Below are positions 17,760-25,774 of a stretch of 64,000 nt of DNA, piece after piece. The notes beneath the pieces were generated by a model, which searched no databases, was not told where the DNA came from, and saw nothing but the letters and a program-made list of their open reading frames with translations. The stretch's first letter is position 1. Each line of letters starts with the position of its first letter. The stretch comes from an uncultured Bacteroidota bacterium. Lineage in GTDB: Bacteria; Bacteroidota; Bacteroidia; Flavobacteriales; Schleiferiaceae. The stretch spans positions 1-64,000 of the forward strand of contig CAJXNI010000003.1 of NCBI GenBank assembly GCA_913057235.1, given 5' to 3'. Both the position numbers and the translations under genes were made by a program.

Positions 17760-18647
17760 TTACAATTTTTGAGCTACTCTAAGTTTGGCGCTGCGCGCTC
17801 TTGAGTTTTCTTCAATTTCTTCTGGGCTCGCCTCAATGGGCTTTCGGTTTACCGGCTCCAAGGGCCTGATGAGGTTCCCGTAAAAATCTTTTTCAGGCTC
17901 CCCCTGAAAGTTTCCGTAGCGGAAATAATTTTTCACCGGCCGGTCTTCTAAGGAGTGGTAGCTAAGGCATACCAAGCGACCACCTGGTTTCAGCAGGGCA
18001 GTGGCTTGTTCCAGCATTTCTTCAATTACTGCTATTTCTTCGTTCACCTCTATGCGCACCGCCTGAAAAAGACGCGCCCAAAATTGATGGGCTTTATGCC
18101 GGGGTGCCATTTTATCCAGAGCCTCCTTCAGCTCTTGCGTGGTGTTTAGGGGGCGACTGTTTATGATTTGCCGTACCAACCCGTTGGGTCGGTTAAACTC
18201 GCCAAAGTCGCGTAAGACCCGCGCCAGTTCCTCGCTGCTGTAGGTGTTCAGTACCTGATGGGCACTGAGCTCCTTATCGGGGTTCATGCGCATATCCAAC
18301 TGGGCATCAAAACGCAGACTGAAACCCCGTTCGGCTGCGTCCAGCTGATGGGAGGAAACCCCAAAATCGGCCAGCAGGCCATCTATCTCACGTACTCCAT
18401 GCAAACGCAGCATTTTTTTCAGATGCCTGAAATTGGCGGGTATCAGCGTAAAGCGCTTATCTTCTAAAGTGTTGGCCCGGGCATCTGGATCTTGGTCAAA
18501 ACCCAAAAGTTGCCCGCCTTTCAATTGCTCCAGAATCAGTTGGCTGTGGCCGCCTCCACCAAAGGTGGCGTCTACGTACACACCTCCGGTTTTAAGCTGT
18601 AATTGCCGAATACACTCCTGTAAAAGAACGGGTTTATGATAGCTCAT
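17760..18647 (-). CDS. rsmH: 16S rRNA m4C1402 methyltransferase RsmH (MraW)
   Basis: 295 residues when started at the ATG 18645-18647 (MSYHKPVLLQECI), the usual family start; the open frame continues 10 codons upstream. The enzyme N4-methylates C1402 of 16S rRNA using SAM. Visible: YVDATFGGGGHSQLIL (SAM loop), GFDQDPDA, LLADFGVSSHQLD, ERGFSLRFDAQLDMRM, and SYHSLEDRPVKNYF near the end. Its start overlaps the mraZ end by 14 bases, so the two are translationally linked. Confidence 0.97.
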   Translation of the reverse strand: MSYHKPVLLQECIRQLQLKTGGVYVDATFGGGGHSQLILEQLKGGQLLGFDQDPDARANTLEDKRFTLIPANFRHLKKMLRLHGVREIDGLLADFGVSSHQLDAAERGFSLRFDAQLDMRMNPDKELSAHQVLNTYSSEELARVLRDFGEFNRPNGLVRQIINSRPLNTTQELKEALDKMAPRHKAHQFWARLFQAVRIEVNEEIAVIEEMLEQATALLKPGGRLVCLSYHSLEDRPVKNYFRYGNFQGEPEKDFYGNLIRPLEPVNRKPIEASPEEIEENSRARSAKLRVAQKL

Positions 18648-19107
18648 CCTCAGTGTCATTGAGGCTGCCCATAACATCTTCTGCTAAATCGCCAAAGTCA
18701 ACCTCTGGGTTGCTTATGGCCTCTTCATAGCGCTGCTTGTCCCATACTTCAATTAAGCCTACGGCCGATGACAGCACTATCTCTCCCCGCAAACCGCCAA
18801 AATTCATGAGGTCTTTAGGGATGTTGATACGGCCGTTGGAATCTACTTCTACCAGTTTTACTCCGGCCGTAAACATGCGTATGAAGTCATTATTCTTTTT
18901 TACAAAGCGGTTAAGCTTGTTCACCTTGTTCATGGTGCGCTCCCACTCTTGCATGGGATACAACTCCAGGCACTTTTGAAACACACTGCGCTTGAGCACA
19001 AAACCACGCTCCAATAAGGGCAATAGCTGCTTCTTAAGAGCACTGGGTATTGCTACCCGGCCCTTGGCATCCATTTTACACTCATGTACCCCTATCAAAT
19101 TCAGCAT
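18634..19107 (-). CDS. mraZ: Transcriptional regulator MraZ
   Basis: 157 residues, first gene of the dcw operon. MraZ is a DNA-binding protein with two AbrB-like halves that form a ring and represses its own operon in E. coli. The two halves are visible: DAKGRVAIPSALKKQL (about 14-29) and VDSNGRINIPKDL (about 91-103). The acidic C-terminal tail (GDLAEDVMGSLNDTEDEL) is a little longer than in many homologues. The upstream region carries GTGG boxes at 10-bp spacing and a TAATTTTG -7 box. Confidence 0.96.
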   Translation of the reverse strand: MLNLIGVHECKMDAKGRVAIPSALKKQLLPLLERGFVLKRSVFQKCLELYPMQEWERTMNKVNKLNRFVKKNNDFIRMFTAGVKLVEVDSNGRINIPKDLMNFGGLRGEIVLSSAVGLIEVWDKQRYEEAISNPEVDFGDLAEDVMGSLNDTEDELS

Positions 19108-19132
19108 GTTAGCTATTGATGACTTCTTAGGT

Positions 19133-19140
19133 CAAAATTA
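19133..19140 (-). promoter_or_regulatory. -7 box of the dcw operon promoter
   Basis: Minus-strand TAATTTTG, an exact TAnnTTTG match, with 25 bases to the mraZ ATG. The predicted MraZ boxes start 10 bases upstream of it, where the spacer and -33 region lie, so bound MraZ would block this promoter. Confidence 0.65.
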
Positions 19141-19150
19141 AAAATATACT

Positions 19151-19196
19151 CCCACCTTTTACCACTATCCTCCACATTGTTGATAAGTTTTCCCAC
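19151..19196 (-). promoter_or_regulatory. Predicted MraZ operator array
   Basis: On the minus strand GTGGA, GTGGT and GTGGG occur at 19175-19171, 19165-19161 and 19155-19151, each separated by exactly five bases. A fourth copy, GTGGG, lies at 19196-19192, 21 bases from its neighbour, about two periods away. MraZ in E. coli binds TGGGN repeats with 5-base spacers upstream of mraZ. Position, unit and spacing all agree; binding itself is inferred. Confidence 0.65.
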
Positions 19197-19394
19197 CTTA
19201 ACGGTAAGTTTGGGTAAAAAGTATCGGTTAAAGCCTTGTTTTACAGCGATGAAGAAAAGTGGGGAAGGGTGGGGAAATGGAGCAAGACCAACGGACGGAT
19301 CATTTAGGCAAATGCCTTTTGAGGGGGTGTTTTTCGTCTTACTATTTTCTTGAAAGTTAGGCTTCGGTACAACTAGAAGAACTTACGCCAAGCG

Positions 19395-19472
19395 AAAAAG
19401 CCAGCGTACCCATAAACCTACCGCCTGGTTTTTACCAAGTGTAAGTTGAGCAGGCGGGGCGGGTGAGTACGC
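19395..19472 (-). terminator. Possible terminator of the GDSL lipoprotein gene
   Basis: CCGCCTG at 19421-19427 pairs perfectly with CAGGCGG at 19451-19457 across 23 bases. The outer arms GCGTACCC (19404-19411) and GGGTGAGTACGC (19461-19472) can pair with bulges. Read on the minus strand the structure is followed after a few bases by five T (19399-19395). The long loop and bulges make this uncertain. Confidence 0.35.
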
Positions 19473-19493
19473 AGAAATTGCTGGTGCGGTAAT

Positions 19494-20210
19494 TTAATCT
19501 AGTACCTGTTTTGCTACGGAATCAAAAATCTTATTGAGCCATAAGGCATGCATTTCTTTCGAAAAATGTAAGTCGTCATTAGCCACCAAGCTGGAGTCTT
19601 GCACGGCCGTGCGGCTGATGGGGGTTATGTTGTAATAAGAAACGCCCAAAGAATCGCTTAAGGCTTGATTGACGGCATTAAAGGTATCAATTTCTTGCGC
19701 AATTTGCGAACGGTTGGCAGCGCCTGCAGGGGTGCTACCCCAGTCTGGAATGCTGAGCACAAGCACCCTTTCTTTTCGGCCTTGAGCCAAAGTTATACTC
19801 TTGAGCAACAGTGCTCTAAACTCGCGCTCATATTCCTGCAAAGAACGCTTTTGATATTGGTTGTTTACGCCAATTAAGAGGCTCACCAGATCAAAACTTG
19901 AATCGGGTTGCGTTTGATTAATGCCCGTTTGTAAATCACCGGTGGTCCAGCCGTTTTGGGCAATAATTTTTAGGTATACTGAATCAATTTCCGATCGGCT
20001 TTCCAGACTATCGGCCAAAAGACTGGCGTAGCTATTCTCTTTGCCAATGGCCGTGCCTATGGTGTAGCTATCGCCCAAAGCCAGGTAGCGCACATTTTTA
20101 GCCAAAGCACCGGCTGGTGTGTTAGGTACGGTTTTACCCGATTCCTCGGGTGTGCAGTTGGCCAGCAAGGCAGCGGCCATAAGGTTGGAAAAAAATGTTT
20201 TGAAGCGCAT
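19494..20210 (-). CDS. SGNH/GDSL-type hydrolase, lipoprotein
   Basis: 238 residues. The N terminus is a lipoprotein signal ending LLANC (Cys19). The SGNH block I is ALGDSYTIG with nucleophile Ser48; LLIGVNNQY gives the Asn of block III (GxN), and NDDLHFSKEMH gives the Asp and His of block V. SGNH hydrolases are esterases or lipases of varied substrate; this one is a predicted membrane-anchored periplasmic or surface enzyme. It is divergent from engB, 70 bases apart, and has a near-match -7 box (TACTTTTA) just upstream. Confidence 0.85.
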   Translation of the reverse strand: MRFKTFFSNLMAAALLANCTPEESGKTVPNTPAGALAKNVRYLALGDSYTIGTAIGKENSYASLLADSLESRSEIDSVYLKIIAQNGWTTGDLQTGINQTQPDSSFDLVSLLIGVNNQYQKRSLQEYEREFRALLLKSITLAQGRKERVLVLSIPDWGSTPAGAANRSQIAQEIDTFNAVNQALSDSLGVSYYNITPISRTAVQDSSLVANDDLHFSKEMHALWLNKIFDSVAKQVLD

Positions 20211-20268
20211 GGGGTAAAAGTATTAAATCCAAAGGCTTCAAGCCTGGGGTCTTTCTGCCCAAGGCGTG

Positions 20269-20276
20269 TACCTTTG
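20269..20276 (+). promoter_or_regulatory. -7 box directly before engB, predicts a leaderless mRNA
   Basis: TACCTTTG, an exact TAnnTTTG match, is followed by only CGGC before the ATG at 20281. A -7 box this close would put transcription start on or next to the A of the start codon. Confidence 0.55.
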
Positions 20277-20280
20277 CGGC

Positions 20281-20883
20281 ATGGAAATTAAAAAAGCGGA
20301 ATTTGTTTGCAGCAGCGCTAAAATTGAGCAGTGCCCGCAAAGCGAAAGAGCTGAATATGCCTTCATCGGCCGAAGTAATGTGGGTAAAAGCAGCCTGATT
20401 AACAGCTTAGCGAACAATAAGAAGTTGGCCAAAACCAGTGGTCGCCCGGGAAAAACCCAGCTCATCAACCATTTTTTAATTAATGAAGAGTGGCACTTGG
20501 TAGATTTACCGGGTTATGGTTTTGCCAAGGTGAGCAAAACGGCCAAGCGCAAATTTCAGAAGCTTATAGAGGATTATATTTTGGAGCGCAGGCAGTTGGT
20601 GAATCTTTTTGTGCTTTTAGACAGCCGCCACCCGCCTCAAAAAATTGATTTAGAGTTTATGGAATGGCTGGGCGAGTGCCAGGTACCCTTTAGTATGGTA
20701 TTTACCAAAACCGATAAACTCAAAGACAATCAGCTGAATAAAAACATAAAGGTCTACTCCAAAAAAATGCTGGAAAGCTGGGCGGAAATGCCGGTGTTTT
20801 TTGCTACTTCGGCTGAAAATGGGGCCGGAAAAACGGAACTACTCAATTACATTGGTACCATAAACCAAGGCCTAGTCCGCTAG
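20281..20883 (+). CDS. engB: Ribosome biogenesis GTPase EngB (YihA/YsxC)
   Basis: 200 residues from the ATG at 20281; an upstream in-frame ATG at 20266 would begin before the promoter box. EngB helps assemble the large ribosomal subunit. Ordered G motifs: [12 protein letters not shown] (G1), [12 protein letters not shown] (switch I), [10 protein letters not shown] (G3), TKTDKL (G4) and ATSAENG (G5). Length is normal. It converges with gldC: the two stop codons overlap on CTAG at 20880-20883. Confidence 0.96.
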   Translation: MEIKKAEFVCSSAKIEQCPQSERAEYAFIGRSNVGKSSLINSLANNKKLAKTSGRPGKTQLINHFLINEEWHLVDLPGYGFAKVSKTAKRKFQKLIEDYILERRQLVNLFVLLDSRHPPQKIDLEFMEWLGECQVPFSMVFTKTDKLKDNQLNKNIKVYSKKMLESWAEMPVFFATSAENGAGKTELLNYIGTINQGLVR

Positions 20884-21221
20884 TTTCCGCGCTTTAGAAT
20901 ATTCATTTTTTCGCCTAATTGAATGGCGTATTCCCGTAGTTCAGCCGCCTGTTCTTTTTCGTTAGCGGCCCTTTCTAGGGTATCGGCTAAAGCCAGGAGG
21001 TTTTGATGCACAAATTTTTTCATGCGGTCTACCGGCATGTCTTTTGTCCAAAGGTCTATGCGCAGGGTTTCCTGGGCTTTGTCATCCCATACCGAAACAA
21101 TGGTGGCCTTGGTACTGGAGTTTTCAATGCCGCTATCGGGGGCACTCCACTTGATGTTCTCAGGCACTTTGTTTTCGTCTAGCTCAATGCTAAAGGTAAT
21201 ATCTGAAGTATGGCTTGCCAT
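20880..21221 (-). CDS. gldC: Gliding motility protein GldC
   Basis: 113 residues, no signal peptide. It has the GldC pattern: [20 protein letters not shown] at the start, then [31 protein letters not shown] and a helical end. GldC supports gliding in Flavobacterium, though its biochemical role is not established. It lies just downstream of gldB, the order known from gliding flavobacteria, with its own -7 box. The last base pairs overlap engB. Confidence 0.9.
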   Translation of the reverse strand: MASHTSDITFSIELDENKVPENIKWSAPDSGIENSSTKATIVSVWDDKAQETLRIDLWTKDMPVDRMKKFVHQNLLALADTLERAANEKEQAAELREYAIQLGEKMNILKRGN

Positions 21222-21241
21222 GGCGTTTGTTTTTAGGCGGG

Positions 21242-21249
21242 CAAAGGTA
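21242..21249 (-). promoter_or_regulatory. -7 box before gldC
   Basis: Minus-strand TACCTTTG, exact TAnnTTTG, 20 bases before the gldC ATG. It lies between gldB and gldC, so gldC may be transcribed alone as well as with gldB. Confidence 0.5.
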
Positions 21250-21253
21250 AAGT

Positions 21254-22246
21254 TTAAGGCTTGTAAGCCGATAACTTCAGGATTTTTTGCGCGTCATTTT
21301 CTGCAATGAGCTCCTGGAAACTGAGCTGCGGGTTTTGGGCGTGAAAGGCTTTCACGATTTTATAGCCAAACCAATGCCCGATTTGCCCCGGGGTATTTAC
21401 ATCCAACTCGGTTCTGAATTTAGAAAAGGGTGCCACGTCTATAAACCTGCGTTTGGCATCTGCAGAGCTTCTGAACAAAAGTTGATTTTCAATAAAATAC
21501 ACCCACATTTCTTTTTCGTGTTCCTGGGCAAATTTTAATTTATCTGGGGGGTATTGCATTAAATCGGCTTCGGTAATTTCTGGCATACTTTGCTCCAGCA
21601 GATAGTAGATCTTGCCAAAATAGACCATGGCCTCCAGCAAGGTTTCATTGACTTTTTTACGATTTACTTGATTTTCATAAAGCGTGTAGCCTAGGTCTCT
21701 TACTAAAAATTGGGGTTGCCTATTGTAGGCCAGGTATCGAGGCATGCCTTGGTAAAAGGGACTTTCTTTTCCCAGGTAAAGATCCAGGGCTACAAAATAG
21801 ACGGAGTCTGCCGGAAGAATGGGGTAGTTGAAGTCTAAGCGCGAGATATGGGTGAAAAAGCTCAGCGTGTCTTGCGTACCAAATAGGGCATAGTAATGCT
21901 TTAAAAGCAAATCGAGCTGTGCATTTTCTGGCTCTAAATCACCAAAAATTTTTTGCGCTTTTTGGTGCAATTTATTCCGCAATTCTTCCGTCCGTAAGTT
22001 GCGCCAAAAACGCAGGGTGCCGTTGTTTTGAAAAAAGAGGGGGTACTGCTTCTTTACCTCGGCTAAAGCGGTTTCGAAATGGGTGGTATCGGTTTCAAAA
22101 AAGGCCTGATCAAATCGTTTGAAACGGGTTTCAATCTGCACCGAGCGGGTGTCAATTTCGGGTTCAGAATTGCAAGCTGTAATGCTCACTCCCACAATGA
22201 GCAGCATGATGTTAACATAAAAACGATTTATTCTGTGCTGCGGCAT
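21254..22246 (-). CDS. gldB: Gliding motility lipoprotein GldB
   Basis: 330 residues. Signal sequence and lipobox SITAC (Cys25), then the GldB domain: FKRFDQAFFETDTTHFETAL, a tyrosine- and proline-rich middle with GMPRYLAYNRQPQFLVRDLGY, and a tail with PGQIGHWFGYKIVKAF. GldB is required for gliding in F. johnsoniae and is an envelope lipoprotein; the fold resembles predicted zinc peptidase-like proteins but enzymatic activity is not known. It is divergent from the beta-barrel gene at 22279 with only 32 bases between the starts. Confidence 0.92.
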   Translation of the reverse strand: MPQHRINRFYVNIMLLIVGVSITACNSEPEIDTRSVQIETRFKRFDQAFFETDTTHFETALAEVKKQYPLFFQNNGTLRFWRNLRTEELRNKLHQKAQKIFGDLEPENAQLDLLLKHYYALFGTQDTLSFFTHISRLDFNYPILPADSVYFVALDLYLGKESPFYQGMPRYLAYNRQPQFLVRDLGYTLYENQVNRKKVNETLLEAMVYFGKIYYLLEQSMPEITEADLMQYPPDKLKFAQEHEKEMWVYFIENQLLFRSSADAKRRFIDVAPFSKFRTELDVNTPGQIGHWFGYKIVKAFHAQNPQLSFQELIAENDAQKILKLSAYKP

Positions 22247-22257
22247 AGATAGCTTTT

Positions 22258-22265
22258 AAATTTGC
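22258..22265 (+). promoter_or_regulatory. -7 box of the beta-barrel gene
   Basis: TAAATTTG, exact TAnnTTTG, 13 bases before the ATG at 22279. It sits two bases from the oppositely directed gldB box. Confidence 0.55.
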
Positions 22266-22267
22266 CC

Positions 22268-22275
22268 AAAATTAA
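22268..22275 (-). promoter_or_regulatory. -7 box of gldB
   Basis: Minus-strand TAATTTTG, exact TAnnTTTG, 21 bases before the gldB ATG. A TTG lies 21 bases further upstream on the same strand, within the coding start of the neighbouring gene, and can serve as the -33 element. Confidence 0.6.
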
Positions 22276-22278
22276 GAT

Positions 22279-22914
22279 ATGAACGTGACGCGTAGCAATA
22301 TGGTACTGGCTCTATTTTTTATTCTGGGCAGTACTGCATCGGCCTTAAGCCAAAATTTTAAGTTTGGTATACACGCCACCCCCATTGTAAGTTACCTCAG
22401 CACTGATATGCCCAAGGCTGAAACCGGTGGTAAGCTGCAATTTGGCTTTGGTGGAATTGTAGAATACCGTTTTGCAGAGCAATATGCTATTAGTAGTGGC
22501 TTTGAAGTGATTAATAGAGGTGGAGAGCTACAGGTGAATGACACCTTAAGCGATTACAACCCGGGCTATCTGCAGTTTCCGATTCTATTGAAAATGCGCA
22601 CCCGCGAATTTGGCTACTTTACCTACAGCGCTGAATTTGGTTTGGTGCCCGCCTTTAGAACTTCTGATGGCGTAACTTTTGACCCTGAAATTCCCAACAA
22701 CCAGCGTCTGGATTCCTATGTAAACTTTTTTAATACCATTTTTAGATTTGGCATTGGGGCAGAATACTCGTTGGGAGGCGAAAGTTCCATACTGGTGAGT
22801 TTGACCTATAATCGTTCTTTATTTGATAATATAAGAGCGGAAGATCCCAGGTTGAATGAGCGTTTTAACTATCGCTTAGATTATGTGGCGCTCAGTTTTG
22901 GATTTCTATTCTAA
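22279..22914 (+). CDS. Outer-membrane beta-barrel protein, PorT-like family
   Basis: 211 residues. The N-terminal signal peptide ends TASALSQ. The mature part is a run of amphipathic beta strands with many aromatic residues and ends RLDYVALSFGFLF, a typical barrel terminus with a final Phe. This fits the broad PorT-like barrel family of Bacteroidota; I do not claim it is PorT of the type IX secretion system. It stands between gldB (divergent) and nadE, which starts 3 bases after its stop. Confidence 0.75.
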   Translation: MNVTRSNMVLALFFILGSTASALSQNFKFGIHATPIVSYLSTDMPKAETGGKLQFGFGGIVEYRFAEQYAISSGFEVINRGGELQVNDTLSDYNPGYLQFPILLKMRTREFGYFTYSAEFGLVPAFRTSDGVTFDPEIPNNQRLDSYVNFFNTIFRFGIGAEYSLGGESSILVSLTYNRSLFDNIRAEDPRLNERFNYRLDYVALSFGFLF

Positions 22915-22917
22915 GAA

Positions 22918-23709
22918 ATGATGAAGACGAAGGAAGTAGTAAATCATATTGTAGATTGGTTAGTAGATTATACCCGTCAGTCGGGTATGCAGGGTTTTGT
23001 AGTGGGCGTAAGCGGAGGTATTGACAGTGCGGTTACTTCGGCCTTAGTGGCCCAAACCGGCTACCCGGTAACCTGCGTGGAAATGCCTATTTACCAAAAC
23101 ACAGATCAGGTAACTAGGGCCGCACAGCACATAGCCAATTTACAAGTCCAACATTCTAATGTGAGCAAGGTGCAGGTAGACCTAACCCCTGTTTTTGATG
23201 CCTTTATTGGGGCCTTGCCCAACATTGCCGATAGTGAGCAACGCCAAATGAGTTTAGTGAATAGCCGCGCCCGTTTACGAATGAGTACCCTCTATTATTT
23301 TGCCGCTTTGGAGCGAAAACTGGTGGCCGGCACGGGCAATAAGGTAGAGGACTTTGGCGTGGGATTTTACACTAAGTATGGCGATGGCGGAGTAGATTTA
23401 AGCCCCATTGCCGATTTGCTTAAAACCGAGGTGTATCAACTAGGCGAAGAACTGGGCGTGCATAAAGCCATAATGGAAGCACCACCCACTGATGGCCTTT
23501 GGGGCGATGACCGCACTGATGAAGACCAAATAGGCGCCACCTATCCTGAGCTGGAATGGGCTATGCAGCAAAAAGAACAGGGCAAGGGCGCTGATAATTT
23601 TACTGGTCGCCAAAAGCAGGTAATGGAGATTTTTGAGAAGCACCATGGGGCTAATCAGCACAAAATGCAACCTATTCCCGTATGCCTCATTCCAAATAAT
23701 CTCAAATAA
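22918..23709 (+). CDS. nadE: NAD synthetase, ammonia-dependent type
   Basis: 263 residues. NadE amidates deamido-NAD to NAD with ATP. The PP-loop is GVSGGIDSAVTSAL (about 29-42); the family segment GTGNKVEDFGVGFYTKYGDG and LLKTEVYQLGEELGV follow. There is no glutaminase domain, so free ammonia or a separate amidotransferase supplies nitrogen. ATGATG offers two starts three bases apart. It lies 3 bases after the barrel gene; a nadE neighbour of gldB is common in flavobacteria. Confidence 0.95.
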   Translation: MMKTKEVVNHIVDWLVDYTRQSGMQGFVVGVSGGIDSAVTSALVAQTGYPVTCVEMPIYQNTDQVTRAAQHIANLQVQHSNVSKVQVDLTPVFDAFIGALPNIADSEQRQMSLVNSRARLRMSTLYYFAALERKLVAGTGNKVEDFGVGFYTKYGDGGVDLSPIADLLKTEVYQLGEELGVHKAIMEAPPTDGLWGDDRTDEDQIGATYPELEWAMQQKEQGKGADNFTGRQKQVMEIFEKHHGANQHKMQPIPVCLIPNNLK

Positions 23710-23811
23710 CTTAATTTTGTACACGTGAGTTAATTAGATTGCAGGGTAATTTAAAAAAGACTAGGGACCTTTTTTAAATAAAAATTACCCCATGAATTAA
23801 ACAGGGAACAA

Positions 23812-24411
23812 ATGGAACGTATCGTATTAGCCTATCCGCATAAATTATTGCGTAATGGGCTCAAAATGCTGTTAGAACAGCAGCCACAAATTGTTGTAGC
23901 TTCTGAGGTGGCTAGTATAGAAGAACTGCTGCAAAACAGAAAAATTAGTCAGGCTAAGTTGCTTATGGCAGATTACAACCTAAGGGCTGAAAATGACTCA
24001 GTGATCAAACAACTACGCACTAAAAACCCGGCTTTAAAGGTGCTTTGGCTGGCCGATCCGGCAGATTATAATCATTTGACCAATCAAACCAAGAAACAGG
24101 GAATTCGTTATCTAAATAAAGACGCTAAGCCTTTAGAATTATACCGCTCAGTAAAAAGAATGTTAAAGCTAAAGGAAGCGTCAAAAACCGATACTCAGAC
24201 ACACTCAGTTAAAAAGCTGAGTAAGCGAGAAAATGAGGTGCTTCGTTTGCTCTGTGCCGGTTTAAATAACCGGGCTATTGCCGAAGAGATGAAGCTCAAT
24301 GAAAAAACCATTAGCACCTACAAACAGCGTATTCTTACCAAAATTGGAGGAAACTCAGTGGTTGATATTTATGAATATGCCCAAAAGAAAAAGTTGGTAG
24401 TAAAGGCCTAA
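23812..24411 (+). CDS. LuxR-family response regulator with a degenerate receiver domain
   Basis: 199 residues. The receiver domain covers about 1-125 and a LuxR HTH about 135-195 (LSKRENEVLRLLCAGLNNRAI, then EKTISTYKQRIL). Asp54 at the expected phosphorylation site and Lys103 are kept. However, the paired acidic residues at the start are replaced (VLAYPHKLL, so Tyr8-Pro9), and the switch Thr is Ala81. The loss of the Mg-binding acids suggests it works without normal phosphorylation. No histidine kinase gene lies nearby; target genes are unknown. Confidence 0.88.
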   Translation: MERIVLAYPHKLLRNGLKMLLEQQPQIVVASEVASIEELLQNRKISQAKLLMADYNLRAENDSVIKQLRTKNPALKVLWLADPADYNHLTNQTKKQGIRYLNKDAKPLELYRSVKRMLKLKEASKTDTQTHSVKKLSKRENEVLRLLCAGLNNRAIAEEMKLNEKTISTYKQRILTKIGGNSVVDIYEYAQKKKLVVKA

Positions 24412-24434
24412 GTCTTTAGCCTACTAATATTAGT

Positions 24435-24442
24435 TACTTTTG
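24435..24442 (+). promoter_or_regulatory. -7 box before der
   Basis: TACTTTTG, exact TAnnTTTG, 17 bases before the TTG start at 24460. The short leader supports the TTG as the real start, because no in-frame ATG exists near it. Confidence 0.55.
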
Positions 24443-24459
24443 CGGCAAATTCCATAGCC

Positions 24460-25764
24460 TTGTCTAACATTGTAGCCATAGTAGGCCGCCCTAACGTAGG
24501 GAAATCCACCTTATTTAATCGCCTTACCGGCCAGCGTAAAGCCATTGTAGACTCCGTGTCTGGGGTAACCCGTGACCGCATTTATGGTAAAGGTGAATGG
24601 ATTGGCAGGCAATATTCAGTAATAGACACCGGAGGTTACATCACAGGTTCTGACGATGTTTTTGAAGGCGAAATCCGAAAACAAGTTGAAATAGCCATTG
24701 AAGAAGCTTCGCTCATAGTTTTTGTGGTAGACGCAGAAAGCGGCACCACGGGAATGGATGAAGAGGTAGCCAATCTTTTACGCAGAACCAAGAAACCGGT
24801 GATGTTGGTGGCTAACAAGGTAGATAATGCCTTGCGGCAAACCATGAGTGCTGAGTTTTACGGTTTGGGTTTAGGGGAGGTTTTCAACATATCAGCTATA
24901 AATGGTAGTGGCACCGGAGACTTCTTAGACGCGCTGGTGGAGAAACTTCCTGCGGAACAGGACCCTGAAGAATTAGACCTGCCTAAGCTGGCCATTATTG
25001 GCCGCCCCAATGCGGGGAAATCATCTTTCATTAACGCCCTAACCGGGCAAGAACGCAACATTGTTACCGAGGTGGCAGGCACTACCCGAGATGCCATAAA
25101 CACCCGCTATAAATTGTTCGGCAACGATTTTTTGTTGATTGATACGGCCGGCTTGCGCAAGAAATCGCGGGTAAGCGAAAATTTGGAGTTCTACTCAGTA
25201 CTGAGAAGCATTAGAGCCATTGAGGAAAGTGACGTTTGCCTTTTATTGGTAGATGCGGAGCGCGGATTTGAAGGGCAGGACTTATCCATTTTTTCCCTGG
25301 CAGAGAAAAACCGTAAAGGGGTGGTTGTGCTGGTTAACAAGTGGGACGCCATTGAGAAAAATACCCATACCGCCAAGCAGTATAAAAACATGATTTTAGA
25401 GCGCCTGGAGCCTTTTACAGATGTGCCGGTGATTTTTATGAGTGCCTTGAATAAGCAACGTATTTTCCAGGCTATTGAGGAAGCAGTTGCGGTTTACGAA
25501 CGCAGAAAGCAGCGTATTTCTACCAGCAAGCTCAATGATTTAATGCTGCCATTGATTCAAAACTATCCGCCCCCCGCTACCAAGGGAAAACACGTGAAGA
25601 TTAAGTTTTGCACGCAACTGCCAACCCAAACTCCCGCTTTTGCCTTTTTTGCCAATTTACCCCAATATGTAAAAGATCCGTACAAGCGCTTTCTGGAAAA
25701 TAAGCTGCGTGAGAATTTTAATTTTTCCGGGGTGCCCATTCAGATTTACATTCGTAAAAAGTAG
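24460..25764 (+). CDS. der: Ribosome biogenesis GTPase Der (EngA)
   Basis: 434 residues with a TTG start. Der has two tandem GTPase domains and a KH-like tail and is needed for 50S subunit maturation. First domain: [22 protein letters not shown]. Second domain: [28 protein letters not shown]. The KH-like part covers about 350-434. Length matches the family. The stop codon lies in the same small palindrome as the stop of the convergent MORN gene. Confidence 0.97.
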   Translation: MSNIVAIVGRPNVGKSTLFNRLTGQRKAIVDSVSGVTRDRIYGKGEWIGRQYSVIDTGGYITGSDDVFEGEIRKQVEIAIEEASLIVFVVDAESGTTGMDEEVANLLRRTKKPVMLVANKVDNALRQTMSAEFYGLGLGEVFNISAINGSGTGDFLDALVEKLPAEQDPEELDLPKLAIIGRPNAGKSSFINALTGQERNIVTEVAGTTRDAINTRYKLFGNDFLLIDTAGLRKKSRVSENLEFYSVLRSIRAIEESDVCLLLVDAERGFEGQDLSIFSLAEKNRKGVVVLVNKWDAIEKNTHTAKQYKNMILERLEPFTDVPVIFMSALNKQRIFQAIEEAVAVYERRKQRISTSKLNDLMLPLIQNYPPPATKGKHVKIKFCTQLPTQTPAFAFFANLPQYVKDPYKRFLENKLRENFNFSGVPIQIYIRKK

Positions 25765-25774
25765 CTCCGCTACT
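25756..25774 (-). terminator. Terminator hairpin shared by the two convergent gene ends
   Basis: AGTAGC (25760-25765), loop TCC, GCTACT (25769-25774) form a perfect 6-bp stem. On the minus strand it is followed by TTTTT (25760-25756), so it can end transcription of the MORN lipoprotein gene. On the plus strand no T run follows. Both stop codons (25762-25764 plus, 25770-25772 minus) are inside the arms. Confidence 0.6.

Larger units (their letters stand above)
19108..19493. other. Intergenic region between the GDSL gene and mraZ
   Basis: No gene seen. The mraZ-proximal half holds the -7 box and the GTGG array. At 19259-19264 and 19269-19274 there are two GTGGGG copies on the plus strand, again 10 bases apart, in the opposite orientation to the array. 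The distal part (19395-19472) holds a long imperfect inverted repeat, probably the terminator of the GDSL gene. Confidence 0.6.

Noticed and set aside
19259-19274. Plus-strand GTGGGG pair as a separate promoter
   Set aside because: No -7 box or gene follows on the plus strand; it is kept only as a possible outer MraZ site.
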